From NCBI GenBank assembly GCA_027604005.1, contig JADGJT010000215.1:1-40026 (forward strand): a stretch of 40,026 nt of DNA. The letters run 5' to 3'. Positions 29,846 through 40,026 of this stretch are shown piece after piece (the stretch's first letter is position 1; each line of letters begins with the position of its first letter). Under the pieces are notes generated by a model. It had not been told where the DNA came from, did not search any database, and saw only the letters and a list, made by a program, of their open reading frames with translations. The stretch is from Dinochytrium kinnereticum. Taxonomy: Eukaryota; Chytridiomycota; Chytridiomycetes; Chytridiales; Chytridiaceae. The translations under genes and the position numbers were made by a program.

Positions 29846-32639
29846 ATGACCCGCGGCGGCAGCAGAGATCGGGGAAGCCACTTCCCCAGCAACATCCTCG
29901 AGATGGATGAGAAGGACATTGACTTCTCCGACATTGAGGAGCGCTTCAAGGTGCCCATGCCTCAGGGCTACGACAGCATCGTGATCATCGATGGCTTGCC
30001 CACTTTTGAGGAGTCAAAGGAGGAAAAGTTCCTGGTCTTTTTGAAGAAGAAGCTCACGAACGTGGGCGGCATCAAGCACACCACTGTTCCCTACGCATCA
30101 GCTGAGGGAAAAAAGGAGCGAGTCAGCAAGGGGTAAGCTTTCATTTCGACACCTCTCGCCCTGCCTGCGACGCTTTTTGGTGTGCCGGGTTGGGAGTTTT
30201 CAAAGACTGATGATCCGTTGACTCTTTGCGCTCTCCCCAGCTACCTCTTTTTGGAGTTTGAGACCCCCGAGCAGGCGAACCTCTGCGTCAAGTCGACGGC
30301 GGACGGTCTCATCATCGACAAGAGCCACACTGCCTATGTGAACAAGTTTGACGACATTGAGCGTTTCCTCGGCATCTCGGAGGAGTACATCCCCCCGGTC
30401 ATTGAGCCATTTGTTGAGAGGTCCCACCTCCGATCTTGGCTCCTTGACGAGAGGTGCCGCGACCAGTGGGTCATCATGAAGGACGATGACGTCTCCGTCT
30501 TCTGGAACAACAAGGCCGAGCAGCCCGACATGGTCCACAGCCGAAGGGTTCGTTAACGCTTTCTGCACTTTCGTGCCTTCATCTGTGCAAGCAGAGTGGA
30601 CTGCTAATCATGCCGCTCTTTCTTTAGAACTGGTCCGACATGTACGTCTCCTGGTCGCCTCTCGGAACCTTCCTCGCCACTTTCCACAAGCAAGGTGTCG
30701 CCCTTTGGGGTGGCAACTCTTTCGACAAGATTGTCCGATTCGCTCACCCCAACGTCAAACTCATCGACTTCAGCCCCGACGAGAAGTACCTTGTCTCCTG
30801 GAGCAATGAGCCCGTTGTAACTCCCACTGGCGATCACCACGTAAGTTTCCGGCGTGCTCATGGGTGTGTCGTCTGGGTTGTGGCAGGAAGCTGCTTGGGG
30901 GATAATGAGGACAACCATCTACAGCACACGAGGATAAGCCATGAGAGTTGATGAGCAATCGTCCTCTGTGATTCTTTTTCGTAGAACAGAAATCTGAATC
31001 TGTTTTGTTCCCCTCATGCGCATGCTAGACTGTTTTCTTACCTCAAAGTGCTTACCTTCCATCTTTTTTTTTCGTTTTCGTTTATGCCTCTCAACAGCAC
31101 GCCATTGTCTGGGACGTTCAATCCGGTCGTCAACTCCGTTCATTCGTCGTCGACCCTTCCACTCTTCAGACGGGAGAGGCCAAGTCTGTTCCTGGGTCGT
31201 CGATCAAGATTGACTGGCCGTTATTCAAGTGGTCCCACGACTCCAAGTACTTTGCAAGGATGACCCCTGGCGCCAACGGTATGATTTCAGTTTACGAGAC
31301 CCCCAGTATGGGTCTTCTGGACAAGAAGAGTATCAAGGTATAATTTTTTGTTTTTTTTTTGCTTTGCTTTGCAGTTGCAGTTTTTTTTTTATTAATCCTC
31401 CTCGGATCCTTTTCTTTCATCAGATTGAGAATGTCCAGTCCTTCGAGTGGTCCCCTAGCGACAACATCATCAGTTACTGGACTCCCGAGGCTGAGACTGG
31501 AAACATTCCTGCCCGTGTAACTCTCATCAGCATCCCCAAGAGGGAAATCGTCCGCACCAAGAACATGGTCAGCGTCATCTCGGTAAGTAATGAATCTATT
31601 CTTTCATAGTCTTGGAGATATGCTTTCGTCCTTTGTTTATTGAGTTTTGATCTCTTATTGTCTCTTTTAAAAAAAAAAGGCGAACTTGTACTGGCAATCC
31701 ACCGGAGACTATCTCCTTGTCAAAGTCGAGCGTGCCAAGACGAAGAAGCAGGCCGTCACCAACTTTGAAATCCTCCGCATGAAGGAGAAGGGCATCCCCG
31801 TGGAGGTCGTCGAGGCGAAGGCGGGCGAGTCGGTCACAAACGTCTTTTGGGAGCCGAAGGGTGACCGTTTCGCCGTCATCGCCCAGGAGAGCTCGAGGAT
31901 CTTTGTTCACTTTTACCAGATGGTTTCCACCGCCCCGCAACCCGCCTCTAAAAAGGGCGGTCCTACCGAAGTCGCCCCCGTTGGCGTCAAGCTTCTGCGC
32001 TCGCTTGAGCGTAAGGGCATCAACCAGGTTGTCTGGTCACCGAATGGAAGGATTGCGGTCCTTGCTGGTATCCGTGCATTCCAGGGAGACCTCGAGTTCT
32101 GGGACGTTGAGGAGGGTTACATGCTTGGTCAGGGCGAGCACTACATGTGCACGGACGTTGAGTGGGATCCGACTGGTCGTTACCTTATGTCCTCTGTTTC
32201 GTGGTGGCGTGTGCAGACCGACCCTGGTTTCATCCTCTGGACCCTCACCGGAACTCCCCTCGCCAAGCAACCCGTCCCCGTTTTCAAGCAGATCCTTTGG
32301 CGTCCCCGTCCTCCCTGTCCTCTTACCGTTGAGGAGCAGAAGAAGGTCAAGAAGAACTTGAAGGAGTTCAGCAAAGAGTTTGATGAGGCTGATGCCAAGC
32401 TCTCCTCCAAGGCTGTCAGGGAGGTCTCTGAGAAGCGCACCGCTCTCTGGAACGAGTGGGTTGACTACCGCCGTCGCTGCTACGACGACTGGGTCAAGGC
32501 TGCTCCTATGCGCCGGGAGATTGTTGGATTTGACATGGAGGAGGATGCGCAGAGCATCGAGGCGAAGGAGGTTGAGGAGTACATTGATGAGGTTATTGAT
32601 GAGGTTGAGGAGATTGTGGAGGATGAGGATGATGATTAG
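29846..32639 (+). CDS. Translation initiation factor eIF3 subunit b
   Basis: Six exons: 29846-30132, 30241-30547, 30628-30840, 31098-31337, 31424-31582 and 31680-32639, giving 721 residues. The start at 29846 is preferred to 29744, which would add a low-complexity leader. An N-terminal RRM ([11 protein letters not shown] to about YLFLEFET) docks eIF3a and eIF3j. A WD-type beta-propeller follows, with [72 protein letters not shown] and others. The acidic C-terminus ([18 protein letters not shown]) is typical of the family. eIF3b is a core scaffold subunit of eIF3 on the 40S ribosome. The last acceptor sits in an A run (31671-31679) instead of a pyrimidine tract. Confidence 0.95.
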
Positions 32640-32739
32640 ATGCTCATTTACCGTCTTTCCCCACACACGCGTTCCCCTGTGCTTTCCTATCGGAGTTTTA
32701 TGTTCTGATACTTTTTCGTTCATTGATGCCTCCAAAACC

Positions 32740-32745
32740 AATAAA
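32740..32745 (+). terminator. Polyadenylation signal AATAAA after eIF3b
   Basis: AATAAA lies 101 bases after the eIF3b stop, a suitable place for 3' end formation. Confidence 0.5.
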
Positions 32746-32938
32746 GATAACGACGGGCTTTTGTCAATTATTATTCAATCTGTGTGCGCGATTTGAAAAA
32801 TGCAATTCTCCGAACTTGGACGTGTCGTCGCGACGCGTCAACCTCAGAACAATAATACCAATCACTTGCAACGGCCAGCCACTCTCGCTGCACACCCGCT
32901 CAGCGTATCGCCACCTCGACGCCGTCTTTGCAGAACTG

Positions 32939-34650
32939 ATGAGATCAAGGGCGACACTGAATAAGCAGCAATCCTTCTCAGCCACCGAGAAGATCTATCA
33001 TCCTGTTTACAGGTGAGAGGCGGGGATGCTTGCGTCCGTCGTCAATGCTGGATGCATCAAGGGACTTTTGCCTGATCCGAGCCCTTTGAAAATAGAAATG
33101 GGAAACCCACCCCCTATGTCAGGAAGGTGATGGACGCTTTTCGGGTCAATGGGACGATCATTCAGAGCATATACCCTTTGGTTCTTTTCGTTTGTTTTGA
33201 GGCGCTCGTGGTTGTTGTACTGCACAGGCATTTCGAGTTGCCTGTTTACATGGACGATAGGTGAGCGATGACATGAATAAAGTGGACGCTTGCCGCGTAC
33301 AGCTGGGATGTTGATTAATGGAATGGTCCCCCCTGCTTCTTTCTCTTTGAAGGATGATCACAATGTTGGGGAGCGGGATGGCTCTTCTCCTTGCGTTCCG
33401 AACCAATCGTGGGTTCGAGAGGTACAACAACGGAGCTCAGCTGTGGATCAACCTTGGGAGTCAGGTTCCGACTTTTTTTTTTTGAAATAGCAACGATCTT
33501 TGTTAACACCATCTTCTAGATCCGTCACGCGGGAAGATGCGTTTGGAATGGTGTCTCAACCCATAACACTGAGGACGCGGATGAGAAGATTCTTGTAATG
33601 AAGATGCTTTACGGCGTTGCGGTCGCGACCAAACATTCTCTAAGAGGTCACGACCCTCTCACCTTTGATGACGTTCAAACCCTCATCACCCCCAAACCCC
33701 CTCAGACCGAAATCATCGCCATAAAGTCCGCCATGATTGATCCGATTCGAGGTCTTCTCACAAAACGACCGGCGTCTCTGTCCACCTCCATTGAGGGGTT
33801 GGATCAGGTTGAGTCTGTTAAGAGGGCGAAAAGGATGACGAGGCCTAGCGTTGTGGCGAGCGCGATGCAGGGGGTTCGGAAAGGAAGCGTGATAAACACG
33901 CCTTTGGATATTTTGTATAAGTCTTTGGGGTACGTGAAAAGGCAGAAGAGGGTGGGGAATGTGGATTCGGAGGAGGGTGGAATGGCGGCTCAGGCGATCT
34001 CTGGTGCGATCGATTCTGTGACAAAGTTTGAGCAGGTATGGGTTGAAGTTCATCGCATTTTTTTTTTTTTTGCCCGTCCATTCGATTGATACAAGTCTGC
34101 CCACGCGTCTTCTAATCAAAACGGTTCTTCATTCCCACTTCTCCTGACGTTTTCTATATTGCTGATTGCGGTGGACCTTTATGAAACACACGTTTGACAT
34201 ATAAAAGCTTCTCTACGTCCCGGTACCAAGAAGCTACGACGTCCACATAAAACAGATCCTAATCCTCTACTTCCTATCGCTCCCCTTCCAGCTGGTCCGT
34301 CAACACGGTTGGGCAACCATTTTTGTTTCATTCGTCGGGAGCCTGACCTTTTTTGGCACGGACGCCATAGGTGATCTTTAGTTTGTTTTTTGTTTTTTTT
34401 TTTTTTTTTTTTTGAAGCGCACAAAAGCTAATGCCCACCTAGCTGGAGAGATATCCGACCCCTTTGGATCTGATCAGGTATTGCGATGAATTGCGATGTT
34501 GTCGTGACTTACCGTGAAAAGTATGATCTTCCATTGGACTACTTTTGCAAAAAGCTTCGAGAGGATCTGGAGGTCGTGATGGGACGGCCGTTTGATTTTG
34601 TTGACGCCGGGGTTCCGGCTGGGGATCATATGGAGTGGAAGATGGAGTGA
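32939..34650 (+). CDS. Bestrophin-family anion channel-like protein
   Basis: Seven exons: 32939-33012, 33096-33260, 33353-33464, 33520-34035, 34208-34370, 34443-34477 and 34522-34650, giving 397 residues. The family core LLLAFRTNRGFERYNNGAQLW is split over the third exon. Membrane helices are seen around IIQSIYPLVLFVCFEALVVVVL, VHIKQILILYFLSLPFQLV and TIFVSFVGSLTFFG. The C-terminal FGTDAIGAGEISDPFG and YDLPLDYFCKKL match the fungal/bacterial bestrophin-like group (YneE/UPF0187). These proteins form pentameric anion channels, some calcium-gated. A cytosolic loop of about 100 residues after the second helix pair (near LITPKPP to SVTKFEQ) is long and variable. The start is uncertain: the first exon could begin at 32723, but 32939 avoids overlap with the eIF3b 3' UTR. 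Confidence 0.8.
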
Positions 34651-34986
34651 GGTTTGGCAAAGGGTTTAGGTCAGTGATAGGGCTGTTAACCCTTAGGGTG
34701 AAAAGTTTTCATGGGATTGTGTCTGGGGAGGGTTTAGATGATTGTAAAAGGGTGGCAATAAATAAAAGAATCTTATTCGAAAAGAAATCAACAATAATGA
34801 TGCCAGAACGCTGAATGCCCATGACATGCCAAGGTGGGATTATCCATCACCATCTCTCCTCCACTTCGGGCAGATGGACGGCAAGGAATGTGAGACTGAA
34901 AAATAGAGCAAGGATGAATGCCTTTCAAAGCCACCAACACAGAAAGAAACAATAACATAAAATCGCATGGCTATGATGAAACGACT
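34651..34986. other. Convergent 3' region of bestrophin and SAP genes
   Basis: About 335 bases between two facing stops. Two overlapping AATAAA motifs at 34757-34766 likely end the bestrophin mRNA. No gene is seen. Confidence 0.5.
34757..34766 (+). terminator. Overlapping AATAAA signals after the bestrophin gene
   Basis: Two overlapping AATAAA motifs, about 107 bases after the stop codon, in an A-rich setting. Confidence 0.45.
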
Positions 34987-37408
34987 CTACACTTCCCCAA
35001 GCTTGGGAGGGCTCCTAATCACGGATCCCCTTCTCCCCCCAACAACCTCCCACTCCTCAGGACTCCCACTCACAACCTTCCCCAAAATCTCCTCCACATT
35101 CCTAACAACATTCAAATCCTCTTTCGGAACATAACTCAATCTCCTCCCCTTCCCAGGTGACGCCTCCGGCCCCTTTGTAGCAGGCTCAACCCCCAACCTC
35201 CGTCTATGAATCGGATGGGAGAGGTAAGGAAGCACCGGGGTTTTCGACAAATCACTCCCATCCGCCAAAGAGCCACCCTGAGAAGACGTGACCACCTGTG
35301 ACGATGGCGGGCTGTCGTCTACAAAGGCACGGGACATCCGGTGAGCCATTTGAGCGTCTTTCCGGGCTTGCTGGGAGAGGGTGACGGATGTTTCGATCCT
35401 CTTGGTTCGTCGCTGGATGCTCTTCTCGATCGGGTTTTTGAGGGGGTTCTCCTTGACTGGCGCGCGGTGTGGTGGGAAGATGTTTGTGGGAGGATGGGGT
35501 TGAAGGACGGGAAGGCGGGAGGGCCGTGTTGAATCAATCATAGGGTGAGGGGGATCGGCGAAGAGTGAGCTTCTGGGGGCGATCGCTTCCGATGGGGCGG
35601 CGGCTTGGAGGGCGGACCGGGAAGGACTGGTTTCACCCCCACTTGATTCGGTGAAGGAAACTGACTTGTCTATAGGCTTATTCCTATTGAGCCACCAAAA
35701 ACTATGTTAGAACACACAATTTCAATGCCAAGAAGACCCAAATATCTAAAAACATACCTAAAAAACAAGCCCATAGCTCTGTTCCTATCAACACAGCCTC
35801 CACACACAACATTATCCTCCAAATCGGCAGGTACATCCTCTGCTCGATTGCCCAACGGAATTTTCAACCCATGCTCTTTTCCTGACCTCCAGTCCAACAC
35901 AAACACCTCAGCGGACCTCAACAAAGCCTTTCCGCATCCCTTGGGGTGAACATCGAGAACGACGCGACGCTCGATACTGCAGTATATTCGGTGAATCGGT
36001 TCCCCTTGACCAGTTCGAGAGGGAATGACGGGGGTGATGTCGAGCATTTGATGCGTTGGTGGATTCTGGGGTTTGTTTGTTGGTAAGGGGATGGGGTGGG
36101 GTTCGCTGGGTGGTATAGGAATGGCTTCTATAACCTTATGCGTTTGGCTAGACACGTCGGGGGAATCGCACAACATGTGGGAGCTTTCGAGAATGTGCTG
36201 AAGGAAGGGAGGGTCTTCAGTTGCTGTTACCCCCATTGTGTCCGTTTGTGGCTCTACGCTGTCCTGACGTTCCTGTAAAGTGACCGTTTGGTCAGTTGAG
36301 ACAGACGGTTGCCTCTGCTCGTCCGCTTGCCTGTCGCCCTCGAATTCCACAACCTGTTTGCCGGATAAAGGGTTCTCTAAAACTATATCTCTGGCCGCCT
36401 CAACTTGAGATACTTTCTTCGTTGACCCGGTTTTCGCCAGCTCGACATTCTTAGGATCGGTATCTGGGACAACGACGAACCCAACTTCATCAACCGCAGG
36501 AATGGACTGACCACTCTCGGTATCCTTTGACACTTGAGTTTCAAAGGGTTGAGATGGGGACACCATGAGCCTCGCGATGATATCTGCTTTCTGTCACCAC
36601 AAAAGCCAGGCGCGGTGAGTTGATGTAAAGGATGGCATTAAAACAAAACAAAATATAAAGGTCTTTTTATCCCACCTTTCCTTCAGCAGAAACACCCACT
36701 TCCTTTGCCATGGCCTGAAGTTTTGGCCTCGTAAACCGGTTAAGCACTGCGGCTGTCCACTTCTCTTTCTCGCCCGCGAGATTGACAGAGGCCATGATCA
36801 CGGGTGAATCTGCTTGGTGTTTTGAGGGACAGTCGATGGATGAAATCGCAGGGGTCTCATCTTGTGCAGTCGGGGAATCTGTCTTGGGCTGTTCCTGTTC
36901 CTTGGTTTGGGATAAAAGCACCACCAGTTCCGATTTCTATTGTTTGGATAGCGAGATGATGTTAATGGTGGGAATGGAGAAAGTGAATCTCAACGGCCCT
37001 CCTCCCAAAACCCCAGCACCACCACAACACACGACAACAAGAAAAACAAAACAAAGAAAAGGCACTGAAGAAGAAAAAAAACAAAACAAACAGAGGGGGA
37101 GAAAGAAAATTAAAAAAAAGGGCCCTCACCTTGATCCTAGCTGAAGTCTTCATCCCCAACTCCTTTGCCAAATGCATAAGTTGCGGCCGGCTCATCGCCT
37201 CCAGTTCATCCACAGAAGGCATCACAACAGCCTTAGCCACACCACCGGCCTCTCCTCCCGCAACCAGCAAACAATCTCCATCCACGTCTCCACCGGCGAC
37301 CAAAGCATCAGCGACCGCCAAATCCTCGCTTGCCTCCGCGGCCTGAGATGATGAAGTCGAAGCCGCGGTGCGCGCGGTCGTTCGAGGCCGTCGTCCCTTT
37401 GGTGCCAT
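34987..37408 (-). CDS. Protein with two tandem SAP domains, otherwise unknown
   Basis: Four exons: 37408-37130, 36936-36676, 36590-35758 and 35683-34987, giving 689 residues. After a basic, Ala/Ser-rich start lie two SAP domains: 65-101 (VDELEAMSRPQLMHLAKELG...KSELVVLL) and about 156-188 (LNRFTRPKLQAMAKEVG...KADIIARL). SAP domains are small helix-loop-helix units that bind DNA or RNA in chromatin and repair proteins. The middle (about 380-455) has a compact stretch with HRIYCSIERRVVLDVHPKGC, a CGGC pair and WRSGKEHGLKIP that may be a folded domain I do not recognise. The C-terminal part is Pro/Ser/Arg-rich and probably disordered, ending with a short conserved-looking segment (DLNVVRNVEEILGKVVSG). 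A nuclear role is likely; the function is unknown. Confidence 0.8.
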
Positions 37409-37718
37409 TTTGCAGCGTCCGAAAATTTTGGTGAACAGGCCCTTCCCTTCCCCTCCAGAAAAGGTGCAAAAGGCTCAGACGACGCCGACGGAGGACTTGT
37501 GACGGCCAGCGGGGACGGCTTGCTTGTTTGTGATTTTATCAGACGAGAGGATTGAGAAGGGATCTTGGGGGCGTGGGGGGGGAAAGATAACGTGCTGACT
37601 GCGAGCTGAACTGGGTCTTCTGCTGCGACCGAATCACAAGTTTCCTGTTGATCCCAGTGTTCAACACCAGTCGACCGCAACTCAACAGCACAACGCCATT
37701 AGCATCGCATCTGGCTTC
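37409..37718. promoter_or_regulatory. 310-bp divergent region between SAP and Brr6/Brl1 genes
   Basis: The start codons of the two genes face away from each other across this stretch, which must hold both promoters. No recognisable motif stands out. Confidence 0.4.
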
Positions 37719-39544
37719 ATGTCCGGCAATTATTACAGAGGAACGCAGTCTCCCATGGACTTTGAACGCGAGCAACCCCTTGAGATGGGTCCCATCGCAT
37801 CGGCTGCTGCGAGGGAGCTCATGATCAACAGTGCCAAGGCTGCATCGGTGTCATCTTGGACGGGGAGCACAGAGTCTCCGGGGAAGAGGGCTACGCATAT
37901 GATGTTCTTGCCGAAGGATAATGCAGGGAAGACGGGGTTGGAGAGGAGACAGTCTTTTACGGGGGCCGCACCCGCTGCTGAGATGGGGTGTAAAGGTGGA
38001 GGTTGGTCTTTTGGCTCTTTCTGTGCTTGATGGCTTTGATGGAGCTGCATCATTTGCAGGGGTTTCCCTGCCTTGTGTTGTGCTTGTTGACTGATCTTTC
38101 CTCCACTTCACAGACGCCAAAGACTCATCCAACTCGACGCCGTCCAAAACTTTGCCGCAAAACAGCTTGTTTCAATGGTCCTCAACGACCCCGCGTCGTC
38201 CCTCCCCCACGAAAACCAACCGCAAGATCGCATCCCCCACCAGTGGGCGCATCTCAAAAGATCTGATGGCTTTTGGATTTGGCGAAACCGCTGGGAATGA
38301 GGAGGATGGAGATGCGGAGGAGGACGATGTTGATTTGGGGAGAGGAGAAGTGGATCAGGTCGTGAAGGTTAAGGAGAAGGTGTGGGAGTTGCTTTTCCTC
38401 TTTTCTTTTCTCTTTTTTTTGTTGTTATTGTTTCTTTTTTAACGTGCGTTTTTTGTTGGTTTTTTTTTTTTTTAACGTGCGTTTTTTGTTGTTGTTTGCG
38501 AAGTCTCGGAAACGGAAAAAGATGTTTGACCCGGTTGAGCCTGCCCGCTCGAATTCATCGTTTATGTCTGCCTTGGGTGGGGGTGGGTCTAGATTCGATG
38601 GACGCGCTCACCTCGTCTGGCCTTACGTTTTGATCGGGTATCTCCGGTTGGGATTCACCTTGTTTATCATGGGGTTGACGGTCTTCCTTGTGGTTCAGTT
38701 CATGCTGACCGTCCATCATGATCTTCAAATGAAGGCTGAGGAGTATTCGGCAGGTTCGTCGTTCAGGTCTTGCTGAAAAAAAAAGTTTCGGGGCTAACCC
38801 TCTTTTTTTTTTTCTTTTCTCTCTACCTCTCTCGCTTTTTGTCAGAGATCACCCAGCAGGTTTTGGAGTGCTCAAAACAGTACCTTGCCAACAAGTGCTC
38901 ACCGGTTTCGGAAAGGTTGCCGGCTATGCAAGGGCTCTGCAATGAATGGGAGCTCTGCATGTCTAGGGATCCAAAGGAGGTTGGGAGGCTGAAGGTTGGA
39001 GCTGAGACTTTGGCTGAGATCTTGAACAAGCTGTTTGAACCGATGACGTATAAAACGATGGTGTGTGATGCTTCTTTCGTTTGCGATTGGATCATGAACG
39101 AGCACTGACCACCTGTTTTTTTTTTTCCTTCGTGTGTGTATTGGAAAGATATTCGGCTCCATCCTCTTCTTTGGTTCCATCCTCCTCTGGAGCACCGCGC
39201 CCTCCGTCTCCTCTCTCCGTCATCATCACCTCCCGCAACAACCCCAACAGCCGCAGCATATCATCTTCCAGCAGCAACCGCACTCCCCTACACCACCGCA
39301 GCACCACCCATACTATGCCCCGCCATCGAGCTTTCATGCTTTGCAACCACCGCGTGGGGATGCATTGGGTTTGGGGAGTGGGATGAGGTTGTTGGGGATT
39401 GGGAATTCGGGAGGTCGGACGAGGAGGGGTGGGAGTGAGAGGGGTAGATGGACTGTGGCTTGTGATAAGATGGGGAGTGGGAGAGGGGCTTCTGAGGATG
39501 ATTGGGAGGGGAGCTCGGATGAGGGTCGTCGTGATCGTCGGTGA
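37719..39544 (+). CDS. Brr6/Brl1-family nuclear envelope protein
   Basis: Five exons: 37719-37995, 38114-38379, 38504-38753, 38846-39060 and 39149-39544, giving 467 residues. The first donor is uncertain (37996 or about 38001; both keep phase). The family core is clear: a membrane helix (GYLRLGFTLFIMGLTVFLVVQF), a perinuclear loop with the four conserved Cys (VLECSKQYLANKC, GLCNEWELCMSRDP), and a second helix (IFGSILFFGSILLWS). Brr6 and Brl1 act in nuclear pore assembly and membrane lipid balance in fungi; the Cys form disulfides in the lumen. The N-terminal 190 residues are Ser/Pro-rich and acidic. The C-terminus after the second helix is a long His/Gln/Pro-rich then Gly/Arg-rich tail of about 110 residues. 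Confidence 0.9.
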
Positions 39545-39939
39545 GGGTCAATGAACGTCAAGTGGTGTTGTATTATTGTACTTTATTAATTTGCATGTTT
39601 TTTAATGGAATCATTATGGTGGAGCCATGTTGGGTTGGGAGGCTTTTCTGAGCCAGTGAGAAATGACAAGAAGAGCGTGTTTTCTGGGCCAGAGGCAGTT
39701 TTTGAAATATATTCTCGATTAATTTACAAGTGGATGATGGTGAAGAAACGCGTCAAGGGCGGTATAGCAAATGTAACGAGAGCAAGGTGACTGGGGATAT
39801 CAATGGTGGAAGGACAGAACAGTGACAAGGGATAAAAACGACAAGGGATAAAAACAACAACGCCCAAAACAGCGTCGCCTGACTCAAATCTACAATCAAC
39901 AAGATGGGTAAAACAAGACAAGGGTCCAAAAAGACGCGT
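39545..39939. other. Convergent 3' region of Brr6/Brl1 and histone H3
   Basis: About 395 bases between facing stop codons. It includes a 16-bp direct tandem repeat at 39824-39855. No gene is seen. Confidence 0.5.
39824..39855. repeat. Two tandem copies of a 16-bp unit
   Basis: GACAAGGGATAAAAAC occurs twice back to back in the 3' region of histone H3. A small local duplication with no known role. Confidence 0.85.
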
Positions 39940-40026
39940 CTAAGAACGCTCGCCACGAAGACGACGGGCGAGCTGAATGTCCTTGGGCTGAATGGTCACC
40001 CTCTTGGCGTGAATGGCGGCCAAGTT
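39940..40026 (-). CDS. Histone H3, C-terminal end (partial)
   Basis: The minus strand from the window edge reads NLAAIHAKRVTIQPKDIQ then LARRLRGERS and a stop at 39940-39942. This is the invariant C-terminus of histone H3, with Ala where animal H3 has Cys110 and the RRLRGERS ending found in yeasts. The N-terminal part lies outside the window. Nearby H4 or other histone genes cannot be seen. Confidence 0.97.
   Translation of the reverse strand, partial: NLAAIHAKRVTIQPKDIQLARRLRGERS

Noticed and set aside
32037..32741. 234-residue minus-strand frame
   Set aside because: Antisense shadow of the last eIF3b exon; its Leu/Asn-rich text mirrors the acidic C-terminus.
1..40026. CRISPR arrays, tRNA or rRNA genes, and bacterial operons
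   Set aside because: I saw no regularly spaced repeats, no tRNA-like arms or rRNA segments, and the genes are spliced eukaryotic ones. A dedicated tRNA or ncRNA scan could still find a diverged RNA gene.

Overview
This is a stretch of nuclear DNA from a eukaryote, almost certainly an early-diverging fungus with a flagellated stage (a chytrid or blastocladialean type is my inference). Genes are dense and on both strands, and most are cut by short GT-AG introns of about 55-250 nt. Fungal markers are a fused lycopene cyclase/phytoene synthase, a Brr6/Brl1 nuclear-envelope protein and a yeast-like histone H3 C-terminus. The flagellar marker is a clear calaxin (outer-dynein-arm EF-hand protein), which non-flagellated fungi are expected to lack. 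No bacterial, phage or CRISPR features were seen. A 42-N assembly gap lies at 11851-11892.

Layout. 1-1834: a truncated Ty1/copia element (RNase H end, polypurine tract, start of the 3' LTR) and then 1.2 kb of apparently decayed sequence. 1835-7521: a membrane-anchored NodB deacetylase-like protein with an altered metal site, diverging from a BAHD-type acyltransferase that is followed 57 bp later by a class 3 lipase. 8016-13918: calaxin, an F-box protein diverging from an unknown coiled-coil protein, the RNA-binding protein RBM42 and mevalonate diphosphate decarboxylase. 14290-19653: a secreted family-14 polysaccharide lyase, a small unknown protein and a large F-box/leucine-rich-repeat protein. 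19870-26862: the carotenoid enzyme CarRP, an ASNSD1-type asparagine synthetase-like protein and cyclin H. 27653-34650: TOM40, eIF3b and a bestrophin-like channel. 34987-40026: a tandem-SAP-domain protein, Brr6/Brl1 and the end of histone H3.

Most genes are housekeeping and do not form one pathway. The exception is a loose terpenoid link: mevalonate diphosphate decarboxylase makes IPP, from which carotenoid precursors are built, and CarRP lies 6 kb away. Nothing in between supports a true cluster. All multi-exon models were built by hand from splice signals, frame continuity and conserved motifs, so the first exons of a few genes (bestrophin, F-box/LRR, the small unknown protein) are less certain.

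The most notable observations are the NodB protein with a Tyr in place of a metal-binding His, the SAP protein whose two SAP domains are interrupted by introns at equivalent positions, three introns whose length is a multiple of three with no stop (carRP, ASNSD1, TOM40), a Pro/Ala insert within the TOM40 barrel region, and two orphan genes (10188-11261 and 15799-16524).
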